From: Candidatus Gastranaerophilales bacterium
GTDB taxonomy: Bacteria > Cyanobacteriota > Vampirovibrionia > Gastranaerophilales > Gastranaerophilaceae
Length of the DNA: 64,000 nucleotides
Direction: 5' to 3'
Assembly (NCBI GenBank): GCA_944325595.1
Contig: CALVAQ010000002.1
Coordinates: 112,879-176,878 of the forward strand
Of this stretch, positions 7,823-16,369 are shown one piece after another; within the stretch, counting starts at the first letter, position 1, and the number at the start of each line of letters is the position of its first letter. A program made the translations under genes and the position numbers. The notes beneath the pieces are model-generated. The model made no database searches. It was not told where the DNA came from and saw nothing but the letters and a program-made list of their open reading frames with translations.

Positions 7823-9472
7823 ATGCCGATAAAACATTCAACATATTCTGTAATCATTGTAGGAAGCGGGATAGCAGGTCTCTACGCCGCAATAAAAATG
7901 TCCGAGACTTTAAAATTACCGGACGGTATTCTTGTCATGACAAAATCTCAGTTGTCAGAATCAAATTCGAGGTATGCACAAGGCGGCATTGTCGGAGTCA
8001 TGCCGGAGAATAAGGCTGATTCTGTCAGTCTTCATGTAGCCGATACAATAAAAGCCGGCTGCGGGCTTTGTGATTTTAATGTTGTTAAATTTATTTCGGA
8101 AAACAGCGGACATGCAATAAAAGATTTGATGAAATACGGTGTAAAATTTGACCGTAATGAAAAAGACGAACTTAATTACACACTGGAAGGCGCACACAGT
8201 GTCAGAAGAATCCTGCATGTAGGCGGTGATGCTACAGGATACGGCATTGAAAAAGAGCTTGTAAACAAAGTAAAAAACGATCCCGTTATTTCTTCTAATA
8301 TAACTATATATGAAGAAACTCTTGCTGCGGATTTGCTTGTTGATTCAAAAAATGTTTGCAGAGGCGTGATTGCGTACAACGAAGTTTCGCATGAATATGA
8401 AGCTGTCTATGCGCCGATTACAGTGCTTGCAACAGGCGGCACAGGTCAAGTATACAAATACACAACAAATCCTTCGGTAACAACCGGAGACGGATTGGCG
8501 TTGGCTATAAGAGCCGGTGCAAAAATTAAAGATATGGAGTTTATACAGTTCCATCCGACTGCACTTTCTTTAAAAAATGATGATTCCAGATTTTTGATAT
8601 CAGAATCCGTCAGAGGAGAGGGCGCAAAGCTTGTAAATCAAAACGGTGAATATTTCATGTCCTCCCATCCTCAAAAAGATTTGGCACCGAGAGATGTTGT
8701 TGCAAGAGCCATTTATTCACAGCTTTCTGATGGCAACGATGTTTTCTTAGATGCAACGGGAATTAACATTGATAAATTCAAAACAAGATTCCCTAATATA
8801 TACAAAACTTGTACAGATAACGGTATAGACGTTTCTAAAGATTACATACCCGTTTCACCTGCCGCACATTATTGTATGGGAGGAATAAAAACCGAGGTAA
8901 ACGGAAAAACTTCTATTGAAAATCTTTATGCTATAGGAGAAGCAGGCTGTACTTCTTTGCATGGTGCAAATCGTCTTGCTAGCAATTCTTTGCTTGAATG
9001 CGTAGTTACAGCGTACGAGTTGGTAAATACTTTAGCAAAAATGCAGCTTTTGCCTTCAAAAATTATTGATGAAAAAATAATGAACACAATAAAACAATAC
9101 ACAAATGATGATGAATCTGCAGAAGAATATGTAGATATTGAAGAATTGACCGCAGAGTTAAAAAAAGTTATGTGGGACAAAGTCGGAATTATCAGAACAG
9201 AAGAGTCTTTAAATAAAGCGCTCAGAGTTGTTGATGAGATAGAAAATGAATTTAAAAACAATTGTCCTGACAGAAGCAAATTTAACTCTATTCAAGAGTA
9301 TGAGCTCAGAAATATGCTGTATGTTGCAAAATGCATCATCAATTCTGCATTAAACAGAAAAGAATCTATCGGTGCCCACTATAGGGCTGATTTTGTTAAA
9401 GACGACAGCACTTGCAGCAATTCAATATCTCAGTTTGAGGAAGTATCTGATGACACAAAAATTACTGCATGA
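7823..9472 (+). CDS. nadB: L-aspartate oxidase
   Basis: Oxidises L-aspartate to iminoaspartate, the first step of de novo NAD synthesis, using FAD. The FAD dinucleotide motif VGSGIAG is at residues 13-19, followed by SRYAQGGIVGVM, FIQFHPTAL, SESVRGEGAKL and the C-terminal CTSLHGANRLASNSLLECV, all typical of NadB and fumarate reductase flavoproteins. At 549 residues it is of normal length. GAGGT precedes the ATG. It overlaps nadC by 23 bases. nadA is not in the window. In an anaerobe the electron acceptor cannot be oxygen; the neighbouring etfBA genes raise the possibility of ETF as acceptor (inferred). Confidence 0.96.
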   Translation: MPIKHSTYSVIIVGSGIAGLYAAIKMSETLKLPDGILVMTKSQLSESNSRYAQGGIVGVMPENKADSVSLHVADTIKAGCGLCDFNVVKFISENSGHAIKDLMKYGVKFDRNEKDELNYTLEGAHSVRRILHVGGDATGYGIEKELVNKVKNDPVISSNITIYEETLAADLLVDSKNVCRGVIAYNEVSHEYEAVYAPITVLATGGTGQVYKYTTNPSVTTGDGLALAIRAGAKIKDMEFIQFHPTALSLKNDDSRFLISESVRGEGAKLVNQNGEYFMSSHPQKDLAPRDVVARAIYSQLSDGNDVFLDATGINIDKFKTRFPNIYKTCTDNGIDVSKDYIPVSPAAHYCMGGIKTEVNGKTSIENLYAIGEAGCTSLHGANRLASNSLLECVVTAYELVNTLAKMQLLPSKIIDEKIMNTIKQYTNDDESAEEYVDIEELTAELKKVMWDKVGIIRTEESLNKALRVVDEIENEFKNNCPDRSKFNSIQEYELRNMLYVAKCIINSALNRKESIGAHYRADFVKDDSTCSNSISQFEEVSDDTKITA

Positions 9473-10295
9473 TTTTATTATCGAAGAACACATAAAAGAT
9501 GCACTTAAAGAGGATATCGGATTTGGTGATATAACTACCGATTTTTCGTACAGTGATGATGATTTTATCACTGCCCAGCTAAATACACGACAGGACTGTG
9601 TAGTATGCGGGCTGAATGTGTTTAAGAAAGTATTTAAAATACTTTCTGATAAAGTAGAAATCAATGAATATTTTAAAGACGGTGACAAAATAGAAAAATG
9701 TCAGACCATAGCTGTAGTGAAAGGTCCTGCAAGAGCTATTCTGACAGGAGAGAGAACAGCTTTAAATTATATACAGAGAATGTCGGGTATAGCTACAGAA
9801 ACCAGAAAATATCAAGATGCAATAAAGCCATATAACGCTTCTGTTACAGACACAAGAAAAAATACACCCGGCTTTAGAATGTTTGAAAAATATGCAGTAA
9901 TGACCGGCGGAGCAAGGCTGCACAGATTTAACCTTTGCGATTGCGTAATGATTAAAGACAACCATATAAAGCATGCTGGTTCAATTGCTAATGCGGTAAG
10001 TATGCTCAAAAAAGACCTTTCGCATGCTCACAAAATAGAAGTTGAATGCGATACCATTGAACAGGTGAAAGAAGCACTAAATGCGGGTTGTGACATAATT
10101 ATGCTGGATAACATGTCTGTTGAAAACATGAAAAAATGTGTTGAAATAATAAACAAAAGGGCTATTGTAGAAGCCAGCGGAAATGTTAAAATAAATACCA
10201 TAAATGAAATTGCTTCAACAGGTGTTGATGTAATTTCGACAAGTGCTATAGTAGCGCAGGCTCCAGTGATAGATTTAGGATTGGATATTTCTTAA
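9450..10295 (+). CDS. nadC: Nicotinate-nucleotide pyrophosphorylase (carboxylating)
   Basis: Converts quinolinate and PRPP to nicotinate mononucleotide. The ATG at 9450 gives 281 residues, the usual length, and has TTTGAGGAAG upstream; an earlier in-frame start inside nadB would add an unrelated tail. Family landmarks are EDIGFGDITTD, TDTRKNTPGFR, GGARLHRFNL, IKDNHI and the barrel segment IMLDNM. It starts inside nadB and its stop overlaps the etfB start as TAATG, so all three are translationally coupled. Confidence 0.96.
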   Translation: MTQKLLHDFIIEEHIKDALKEDIGFGDITTDFSYSDDDFITAQLNTRQDCVVCGLNVFKKVFKILSDKVEINEYFKDGDKIEKCQTIAVVKGPARAILTGERTALNYIQRMSGIATETRKYQDAIKPYNASVTDTRKNTPGFRMFEKYAVMTGGARLHRFNLCDCVMIKDNHIKHAGSIANAVSMLKKDLSHAHKIEVECDTIEQVKEALNAGCDIIMLDNMSVENMKKCVEIINKRAIVEASGNVKINTINEIASTGVDVISTSAIVAQAPVIDLGLDIS

Positions 10296-11107
10296 TGGTA
10301 TTTAAAATAGCAGTATGTATAAAACAGGTTCCTGATACAAATGATATCAAATGGACCGAGAATAATACTATACAAAGAGAAGGGCTTGAATCAATAATAA
10401 ACCCTTTTGATGTCGGTGCTATAGAACTTGCGCTTAAAGCAAAAAAACTTTTAACACACACTGATGTACAAGCAGAGGTTAACGCTGTAACAATGGGACC
10501 GCTGCAGGCTGAAGAGGTCTTAAGAACCGCTCTGGCTATGGGGTGTGATAATGCATACCTGTTATCAGACAAGAGATTTTCAGCAGCAGACACACTTGCA
10601 ACGGCGTACACTCTGTCATGTTTTATATCAAACATTCTTCCTGATACAAAACTCATTATATGCGGTCAGCAGGCAATAGACGGAGATACTGCGCAAACGC
10701 CCTCCAGTTTGGCACAAAAACTTAATATAGCTCAGGCTACAAATATAACCTCGCTGGAAGAAATTAACAATGTATACTCAATCTGGTCTCAAGAAACACG
10801 CGGTTTTTCAAGAGTAATCAAATCAGGCTTTCCTCTGATGATTTCGACAGCTATAAACAACTCAAACATACAACCTGATATAAACGGATATATTAAAGCT
10901 CAGGATTCACAAATAACAGTGTTTGATGCGTCTGCTATTAATGCGGATTTCAACAAAATTGGACTCAAAGGATCCCCGACAAAAGTCAAAAAAGCTTTCG
11001 TGCCGGAAATTAAAAGACAGACTGTTCTTTATGAAAATATGCAGCCGGCTCAATGTGCTGAATTTATTTTTGAAGAAATAGAAAAATGCAGGACAGACTA
11101 TGACTAA
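10295..11107 (+). CDS. etfB: Electron transfer flavoprotein, beta subunit
   Basis: Small subunit of the heterodimeric FAD/AMP electron carrier. Visible landmarks are CIKQVPDT near the N-terminus, INPFDVGAIELAL, and CGQQAIDGDTAQTPSSLAQ, the nucleotide-binding loop. At 270 residues it is of normal length. The start overlaps the nadC stop and its own end overlaps etfA by eight bases. No acyl-CoA dehydrogenase lies nearby, so the electron donor is not fatty-acid oxidation in any obvious way. Candidate partners in the window are NadB and the GlcD-like oxidase at 29496 (inferred). Confidence 0.93.
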   Translation: MVFKIAVCIKQVPDTNDIKWTENNTIQREGLESIINPFDVGAIELALKAKKLLTHTDVQAEVNAVTMGPLQAEEVLRTALAMGCDNAYLLSDKRFSAADTLATAYTLSCFISNILPDTKLIICGQQAIDGDTAQTPSSLAQKLNIAQATNITSLEEINNVYSIWSQETRGFSRVIKSGFPLMISTAINNSNIQPDINGYIKAQDSQITVFDASAINADFNKIGLKGSPTKVKKAFVPEIKRQTVLYENMQPAQCAEFIFEEIEKCRTDYD

Positions 11108-12086
11108 AACAGCACTTGTATATATAGAACTTAACAACAGTAAAATAGAAAAAGTTTGCAAAGAAATAGTTTCAAAGGCAAACGAACTGGCTTCCGACAT
11201 TGAAGTCAATGCAGTAGTTATTGCCGACAAAACAACAATCCGGAACTCACAGCAGGATTTGGCGCTGTTGAATGTAAAAAAGCTCTTTATAATTGAAGAC
11301 AACATTTTTGATTCATATCAGTGCTGCCTGTTTTCTTCAGTTCTTTCTGCATTTATAAATAAAAATAAACCCGATATATTCTTGATGGGTGCTACAGAAA
11401 ACGGTCGTGAATTGGCACCGAGAACGGCTTCAGCACTGAATATAGGTTTAACGGCAGACTGTACGGATATTAGCGTAGATGAGTCATTCAACCTGCTTGC
11501 AACTAGACCCACATATGGCGGAAAAATGATGGCAACTATTATATCCGAAACCAGACCGAATTTTGCAACAATACGTCCCGGTGCTTTTAAAATAGAAAAT
11601 ACACTTGTTAACAATCCCGAATTTGTTTACATACAGCCGGAAACAGCTGGACATGAACTTCTTTTGGAGGTTCTAAAATGCGAAACAAAACAGCAAGAAG
11701 AAGATTGGACATGCTCAGACGTAATAATAGCCGGCGGACTCGGCTTAAAGACAAAAGAAAATTTTGAAAAAATTTATACATTATGCAGTTTGATTAATGC
11801 AAAGCCCGCAGCATCAAGAGCTGCTGTTGAACTGGGCTGGGCTCCGTCAGAAATACAAGTCGGACAAACAGGCAATTCTGTCTCTCCGAAATTATATATT
11901 GCTCTCGGTATTTCAGGAGCAATGCAGCATATGACAGGAATTACCAACGCAGATAAAATTGTTGCCGTAAATACTGACAGACAGGCTCCTATCATGTCAG
12001 CATCAGATATTGCAATTGAATCCGATGCTGCTGCTGTGCTTCAGTCTATGATAGAACACTCCGGCTCTAAACAAGCCCTTCTTTAA
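11100..12086 (+). CDS. etfA: Electron transfer flavoprotein, alpha subunit
   Basis: Large ETF subunit, which binds the electron-carrying FAD in its C-terminal domain. Residues from about 200 carry DVIIAGGLGLKTKENFE, ASRAAVELGW, QVGQTGNSVSPKLYIALGISGA and VAVNTDRQAPI, the standard FAD site. The N-terminal domain pairs with EtfB (MGATENGRELAPRTASAL). There is no added ferredoxin domain, so this is not one of the Fe-S-extended ETFs. Its last 20 bases overlap the convergent response-regulator gene, an unusually tight junction. Confidence 0.95.
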   Translation: MTKTALVYIELNNSKIEKVCKEIVSKANELASDIEVNAVVIADKTTIRNSQQDLALLNVKKLFIIEDNIFDSYQCCLFSSVLSAFINKNKPDIFLMGATENGRELAPRTASALNIGLTADCTDISVDESFNLLATRPTYGGKMMATIISETRPNFATIRPGAFKIENTLVNNPEFVYIQPETAGHELLLEVLKCETKQQEEDWTCSDVIIAGGLGLKTKENFEKIYTLCSLINAKPAASRAAVELGWAPSEIQVGQTGNSVSPKLYIALGISGAMQHMTGITNADKIVAVNTDRQAPIMSASDIAIESDAAAVLQSMIEHSGSKQALL

Positions 12087-12729
12087 TAGCTTTTACGGCT
12101 GCCTGCGTTCTGTCATCAACTACGAGTTTCTGGATAATATTACAAACATGCGCTTTTGCGGTATGTTCGCTGATTGTAAGAGTATTGGCAATTTCAGAGT
12201 TAGATTGTCCGTCAACAACGAGTTTTAATACTTCATATTCTCTTTCGGTAAGATTGGCATGCTGCGCCCGAAAAGCCGCTCTGGAATTTTGTTTAGCAGG
12301 TATAAAGCAAGAAGATTTGTCTCTTATTAAAGGTACAATCTGCGGGTCAAGCCAGATTGCGCCGTCATTTACTGATTTTATAACCATGCTCAAAAGCTCT
12401 GTATTTACGTCTTTTAGGACATATGCGTATGCACCGGCACTCAATGAGTCCATTACCTCTTTTTCATTGATATGAGAGGTAAACATCATAATCTTTTGAT
12501 TGGGATTATCACTTAAAATACGCTTTGCTGCCTCTATACCTGATATATCCGGCAATCCGATATCCATCAGTATGACATCGGGATTAAGGATTTTTGCCTT
12601 GTCAACGGACTCTTTTCCTGTCTCCGCTTCCCCTATAAGCTTTATGTCAACAGAATCTTTAAACAATGACCTCAAACCGACACGTAAAAGTTTCTGGTCT
12701 TCAACCACTAGAATCGTTATAGATTTCAT
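12067..12729 (-). CDS. Orphan NarL/FixJ-family response regulator
   Basis: Two-domain transcription regulator. Receiver domain at residues 1-118, with the acidic pair in VVEDQ, the phosphorylated Asp in ILMDIGLPD and the conserved Lys in YVLKDV. A LuxR-type helix-turn-helix occupies the last 65 residues (LTEREYEVLKLVVDG, SEHTAKAHVCNIIQKL). ATG 12729 is used; an in-frame GTG five codons upstream is possible. No histidine kinase is adjacent, so its signal is unknown. The GATA-like repeats at 12861-12980 lie just upstream of it and could be its operator (inferred). Confidence 0.88.
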   Translation of the reverse strand: MKSITILVVEDQKLLRVGLRSLFKDSVDIKLIGEAETGKESVDKAKILNPDVILMDIGLPDISGIEAAKRILSDNPNQKIMMFTSHINEKEVMDSLSAGAYAYVLKDVNTELLSMVIKSVNDGAIWLDPQIVPLIRDKSSCFIPAKQNSRAAFRAQHANLTEREYEVLKLVVDGQSNSEIANTLTISEHTAKAHVCNIIQKLVVDDRTQAAVKAIKEGLV

Positions 12730-12860
12730 AAAAACATGCTCCACTCAAAATATTTTCTGCTTAAAATATAAAAAAAAATTATTCGCAAAACATCACCGAA
12801 AAAATTTTTTGAGAATTATAATTTTTTATTTTAAAAAGACACATTATATTTATTACTATT

Positions 12861-12980
12861 CGATATATAACGATAACAATATTTGTTTTTGCATTTATAT
12901 TATCACAATATATCGTATCGTTATACAGCGATAATTATGTGATTTAGAAAATGTATATCTATGCGATACATAGTGATAAT
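12861..12980. promoter_or_regulatory. Cluster of CGATA/GATAAT repeats in a divergent intergenic region
   Basis: The 311-base gap between the response regulator and the MnmD gene is very AT-rich. CGATA or its complement TATCG occurs at 12861, 12871, 12911, 12916, 12929 and 12964, and GATAAT/GATAAC cores recur. TATAACGATA and TATCGTTATA form inverted copies. The spacing suggests a multi-site operator; the GATAAT cores superficially resemble Fur boxes. No gene is seen in this gap. Confidence 0.35.
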
Positions 12981-13003
12981 ATTTCTTAAGATAAATACAA
13001 TTA

Positions 13004-13033
13004 TTTCACATATGCATGAACTAAGTTTATAAT
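13004..13033 (+). promoter_or_regulatory. Promoter of the MnmD gene, probably leaderless
   Basis: TTTCAC (13004-13009), 18 bases, then TATAAT (13028-13033). The ATG comes seven bases after the -10, where transcription would normally start, and there is no ribosome site. Confidence 0.5.
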
Positions 13034-13040
13034 TTAATAT

Positions 13041-14150
13041 ATGCAAGAAAATATACAAAATAATGACAGCAATATTGATTTTCTGTTTACAAATGACGGT
13101 TCGGTCGGTCTATACAATTACGATGTAGACGATATATATCATTCGGTCTTTGGCGCTAAAAGCGAAGCAAAAGATAAATTTGTAACACCATTGAATTTTG
13201 AAAATAATTTTTTCTATAAAAATGAACTGAATATTCTCGATATTTGCTATGGAATCGGATATAACACCAAAACATTTATCGAAAAAATTCTGCAAACAAA
13301 CTACAAAGGAAAAGTTAATATAGATTTACTGGAAACAGACAAAAATCTTGTATTTTTTTCTCCTTTTATAAAGGACGGTTTCTTTAAAAATAATCCGGAA
13401 ATATCTTATATCATATTACGTAGTTTGTTTGATGAGATTAAAGCCGTCGATTTTGCCCTCTCAGACATTATAGAAAACAAAAAGGTCAAAAAATTTTTTG
13501 AGCCGTTTTATAGACGATTAATCAAACGATTTAAATTTGACAGGTATACTTATGACCATGAGAGATGCAAACAAGCCTTCTTACATAATATATATTATCA
13601 TTGTATATCGTCTAGCATGAAAATAGCACACAAATGCTTAAAATACAAGGATTTTGAAATTACGCCCTATATAGGTGATGCAAGACAAAGCATAAAAGCA
13701 CTATCCAAACTATATGATATTGTCTTTCTAGATGCATTTACACCGGCAAAACAGCCTTTATTGTGGACTCTGGATTTTTTTAGTGAGTTATACAGGATTA
13801 CCCAAAAGGATTGTATGATACTTACATACTCAAATTCAGCATCTGTCCGCCATGCCATGAAAGAATCCGGATTCTTTGTCGGTAAATTGCTCGATAAACA
13901 AAACAGACATTGCGGAACTTGTGCATCAAAAAATCCTGAATTTATAAAAAACAAACTTGACGAATACGATACAGGTTTGATGAACACAAGTGCAGGTGTA
14001 TATTATATTGATAAAAGCCTCAATTCATCTTGCGAAGATATATTGAAGGAACACAAGGAGCGCAAACAAAAATTAAACCTTGAGTCATCGAGTCATTTTA
14101 TAAAAAGATATAAAAACATGCGGGAGTGTCGACAGTATGAAAAAATATGA
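13041..14150 (+). CDS. MnmD-like tRNA 5-methylaminomethyl-uridine methyltransferase (MnmC N-domain type)
   Basis: SAM-dependent methyltransferase resembling the DUF752 half of MnmC, which methylates aminomethyl-uridine at tRNA position 34. Landmarks are TNDGSVGLYN near the start, the SAM motif LDICYGIGYNT, GDAR, IVFLDAFTPAKQPLLWT, LTYSNSASVRHAM and SGFFVGKL. At 369 residues it is longer than stand-alone relatives; the region between motif I and GDAR is expanded. It overlaps the following FAD oxidoreductase gene by 14 bases, which recalls the methyltransferase plus oxidase arrangement of MnmC, though the oxidase here is of a different family. Confidence 0.82.
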   Translation: MQENIQNNDSNIDFLFTNDGSVGLYNYDVDDIYHSVFGAKSEAKDKFVTPLNFENNFFYKNELNILDICYGIGYNTKTFIEKILQTNYKGKVNIDLLETDKNLVFFSPFIKDGFFKNNPEISYIILRSLFDEIKAVDFALSDIIENKKVKKFFEPFYRRLIKRFKFDRYTYDHERCKQAFLHNIYYHCISSSMKIAHKCLKYKDFEITPYIGDARQSIKALSKLYDIVFLDAFTPAKQPLLWTLDFFSELYRITQKDCMILTYSNSASVRHAMKESGFFVGKLLDKQNRHCGTCASKNPEFIKNKLDEYDTGLMNTSAGVYYIDKSLNSSCEDILKEHKERKQKLNLESSSHFIKRYKNMRECRQYEKI

Positions 14151-15411
14151 TCTTGTAGTATGCGGAGGAGGAACATCCGGAGTTGCCGCCGGTTATATTG
14201 CAGCAAAAAACGGATTAAAAACATTAATTATTGAAAAAAATATTCATCTTGGCGGAACAATCACATCCGCTCTGGTTATGCCTGCTATGAAATCAAATAC
14301 AAAAGATATAAACTGTGAATTTCTGCACGATTTTATTAGTGAATTAAAAGCTATCGGCGGTCAAATTACATACGGTGACGGTAATTCAGGCTGGTTTAAC
14401 CCGGAATTGTCAAAAATTGCACTCGACAGTTTAATGGAAAAAGCAGGATGCGATGTATTGTTTGATACTGAAATAGTTAATGCAATTTCAAACAAAAATC
14501 ATGTAAACACTGTATGTGTGTCCTCAAAAACATTATCATTATATATCGACTCGTTATATTTTATAGACACAACCGGCGACGGAAATTTTTCTGTTATTTT
14601 AAAAAATAAAATTTTAGAAAATAATTCACAAAGACAGCCTATGACATTGCGTTTTCATGTTTCAGGAATTGATTTAAAAAAATTCTCAGATTGGCTTATG
14701 GAATTTGATAAAGACAGAAATGTGTCAACTTCTTATATCATAGACGGTAATATTCATCTCTCTACGGCCTGTACCTGGGATAAGGACAGAGACTGGGCAC
14801 TTACACCCATATTCAGGCAAGGCATTGAAGACGGGGTTATTACAGAGGAAGATGCCTCCTATTTTCAACTGTTTACCGTACCGGGAATGGTCGGCACAGT
14901 ATCGCTAAATTGCCCGAGACTCTTACTGGACAAGGCTATTGACCCACTCGACCCGTTGCAAACATCAAAAGTTTTTGCAAATGGCAGAAAACAAATATAT
15001 AGGCTATATTCCTTTATGCACAAGTATTTTCCGGGATTTGAGAATTCCTATATATCAAATATTGCAGACATGCCCGGGATAAGAGAATCGAGAAGGGTTC
15101 AAGGCAAAAAAATATACACCAAGGATGATATTTTAAGCGGTAAAACTTATGAAAATCCTGTTTTACATTCAGATTATCCCATAGATATACATTCATACAA
15201 AAAAGATGACTCAACACTTGAAAAAATGTCTGTAGAGTATGAGCTTCCTATTGAATGCCTTATGTCATCAGATTTTGACAATCTGTTTATTGCAGGAAGA
15301 AATGTCTCGGCGGATTTTAGCGCACAGGCTGCACTCAGAGTCCAAACCTCCTGTTTTTCTATGGGTGAAGCCGTTGCTAAGCATGTCGCAAAATTAATAA
15401 AATCTAATTAA
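14137..15411 (+). CDS. FAD-dependent oxidoreductase (pfam12831 type)
   Basis: A 424-residue flavoprotein. It begins with the FAD-binding motif DLVVCGGGTSGVAAGYIAA, followed by IIEKNIHLGGT, and has the second nucleotide segment FIDTTGDGNFS and the C-terminal LFIAGRNVSADFSAQAALR. These place it with the FAD_oxidored family rather than with the DAO-fold oxidase of MnmC. Substrate unknown. The 14-base overlap with the MnmD-like gene implies coupled translation and perhaps a shared pathway (inferred). It meets the minus-strand aldolase gene with an 8-base convergent overlap. Confidence 0.85.
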   Translation: MKKYDLVVCGGGTSGVAAGYIAAKNGLKTLIIEKNIHLGGTITSALVMPAMKSNTKDINCEFLHDFISELKAIGGQITYGDGNSGWFNPELSKIALDSLMEKAGCDVLFDTEIVNAISNKNHVNTVCVSSKTLSLYIDSLYFIDTTGDGNFSVILKNKILENNSQRQPMTLRFHVSGIDLKKFSDWLMEFDKDRNVSTSYIIDGNIHLSTACTWDKDRDWALTPIFRQGIEDGVITEEDASYFQLFTVPGMVGTVSLNCPRLLLDKAIDPLDPLQTSKVFANGRKQIYRLYSFMHKYFPGFENSYISNIADMPGIRESRRVQGKKIYTKDDILSGKTYENPVLHSDYPIDIHSYKKDDSTLEKMSVEYELPIECLMSSDFDNLFIAGRNVSADFSAQAALRVQTSCFSMGEAVAKHVAKLIKSN

Positions 15412-16369
15412 GAATTTTTTCTAATGACTGTTTGTCAAAATGTACGGGGCATTTTTGGTGAACCTTTTGTGCATAATCAAAAAGCTGTTCAAAGTCTTCA
15501 GTAGCGAGTGATTTTGTATAATTTGGATGTATATCAAATAATCCCGAAGCAAAAGACGGTACATTGTATCCCCAGTGATATTCATTAAATAGGTCAACAT
15601 AATATTTCTCAATTAAAGCTAAATAAGCTTCTTGTGAAAACTTTTTTATGCCGTTTTTATTCAAATAGGCAGTCAAAAGTTCTATAGGAAGATTACCGGC
15701 GCTTCTTCCCATTCCATAGACCGTTGCATCGACAATATCAACACCGCATTCAATAGCTTTTATAGTATTTGCAAAAGCAAGCTGCAGATTGTTGTGAGAA
15801 TGAAAGCCCAGGTTTTTATAACCCAAATTCTGCAGTTTATCGGCTATTACAGGAATATCAGAAGGATATAAAGAACCAAAGCTGTCAGCAAAATAGAGAG
15901 CTTTAAGAATATTTTTTCTGTTCCAGTTATTTAAAATTTGATAATGAGTTTCTTCAAATCTTGATATAGCCATCAAATTTAAGAAAACATCATAACCTTT
16001 GTCAAAAAGTTTTGAGCAAAAATCAAAAGCCTCGTTCAATTTGTCAGGGTAAACGGCTATTCTTACGGTATCAACAGGAGTATTGTTTAAATCATAAACA
16101 CAAAAGCTGTCTATATTCGCTTTTCCAATGTCTGCCATAACACACAATTTACAGCTTATATCTGATTTTATGAAATGAAGTATTTCATCTGTGCACCTGT
16201 AATATTTTCCTTTGTCTTTACTACTAAAAAAGTTTCTGTATCCTATTTCAAAATAGTCAATTCCGGACTTTTGGGCAGCATTATAGGTTGCAAAAACAAC
16301 CTCGTCAGAAAAGTGCCAGTTGTTAAGGTGTCCGCCGTCTCGAATAGTGCAATCCAGAATCTTAACCAT
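15404..16369 (-). CDS. HMGL-like (DRE-TIM) aldolase family protein
   Basis: TIM-barrel metal-dependent lyase or aldolase of the HMG-CoA lyase/isopropylmalate synthase superfamily. The N-terminal LDCTIRDGGHLNNWHF is the signature DxTxRDGG; GFHSHNNLQLAFANT holds the metal-binding HxHN, and YGMGRSAGNLPIELL is the other core loop. At 321 residues it lacks the regulatory domain of true synthases, so it resembles the 4-hydroxy-2-oxovalerate aldolase-like group often found near polysaccharide genes. ATG 16369 has GGAG upstream; its first codons overlap the end of the ldpA-like gene, so the two are coupled. Actual substrate unknown. Confidence 0.8.
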   Translation of the reverse strand: MVKILDCTIRDGGHLNNWHFSDEVVFATYNAAQKSGIDYFEIGYRNFFSSKDKGKYYRCTDEILHFIKSDISCKLCVMADIGKANIDSFCVYDLNNTPVDTVRIAVYPDKLNEAFDFCSKLFDKGYDVFLNLMAISRFEETHYQILNNWNRKNILKALYFADSFGSLYPSDIPVIADKLQNLGYKNLGFHSHNNLQLAFANTIKAIECGVDIVDATVYGMGRSAGNLPIELLTAYLNKNGIKKFSQEAYLALIEKYYVDLFNEYHWGYNVPSFASGLFDIHPNYTKSLATEDFEQLFDYAQKVHQKCPVHFDKQSLEKILN

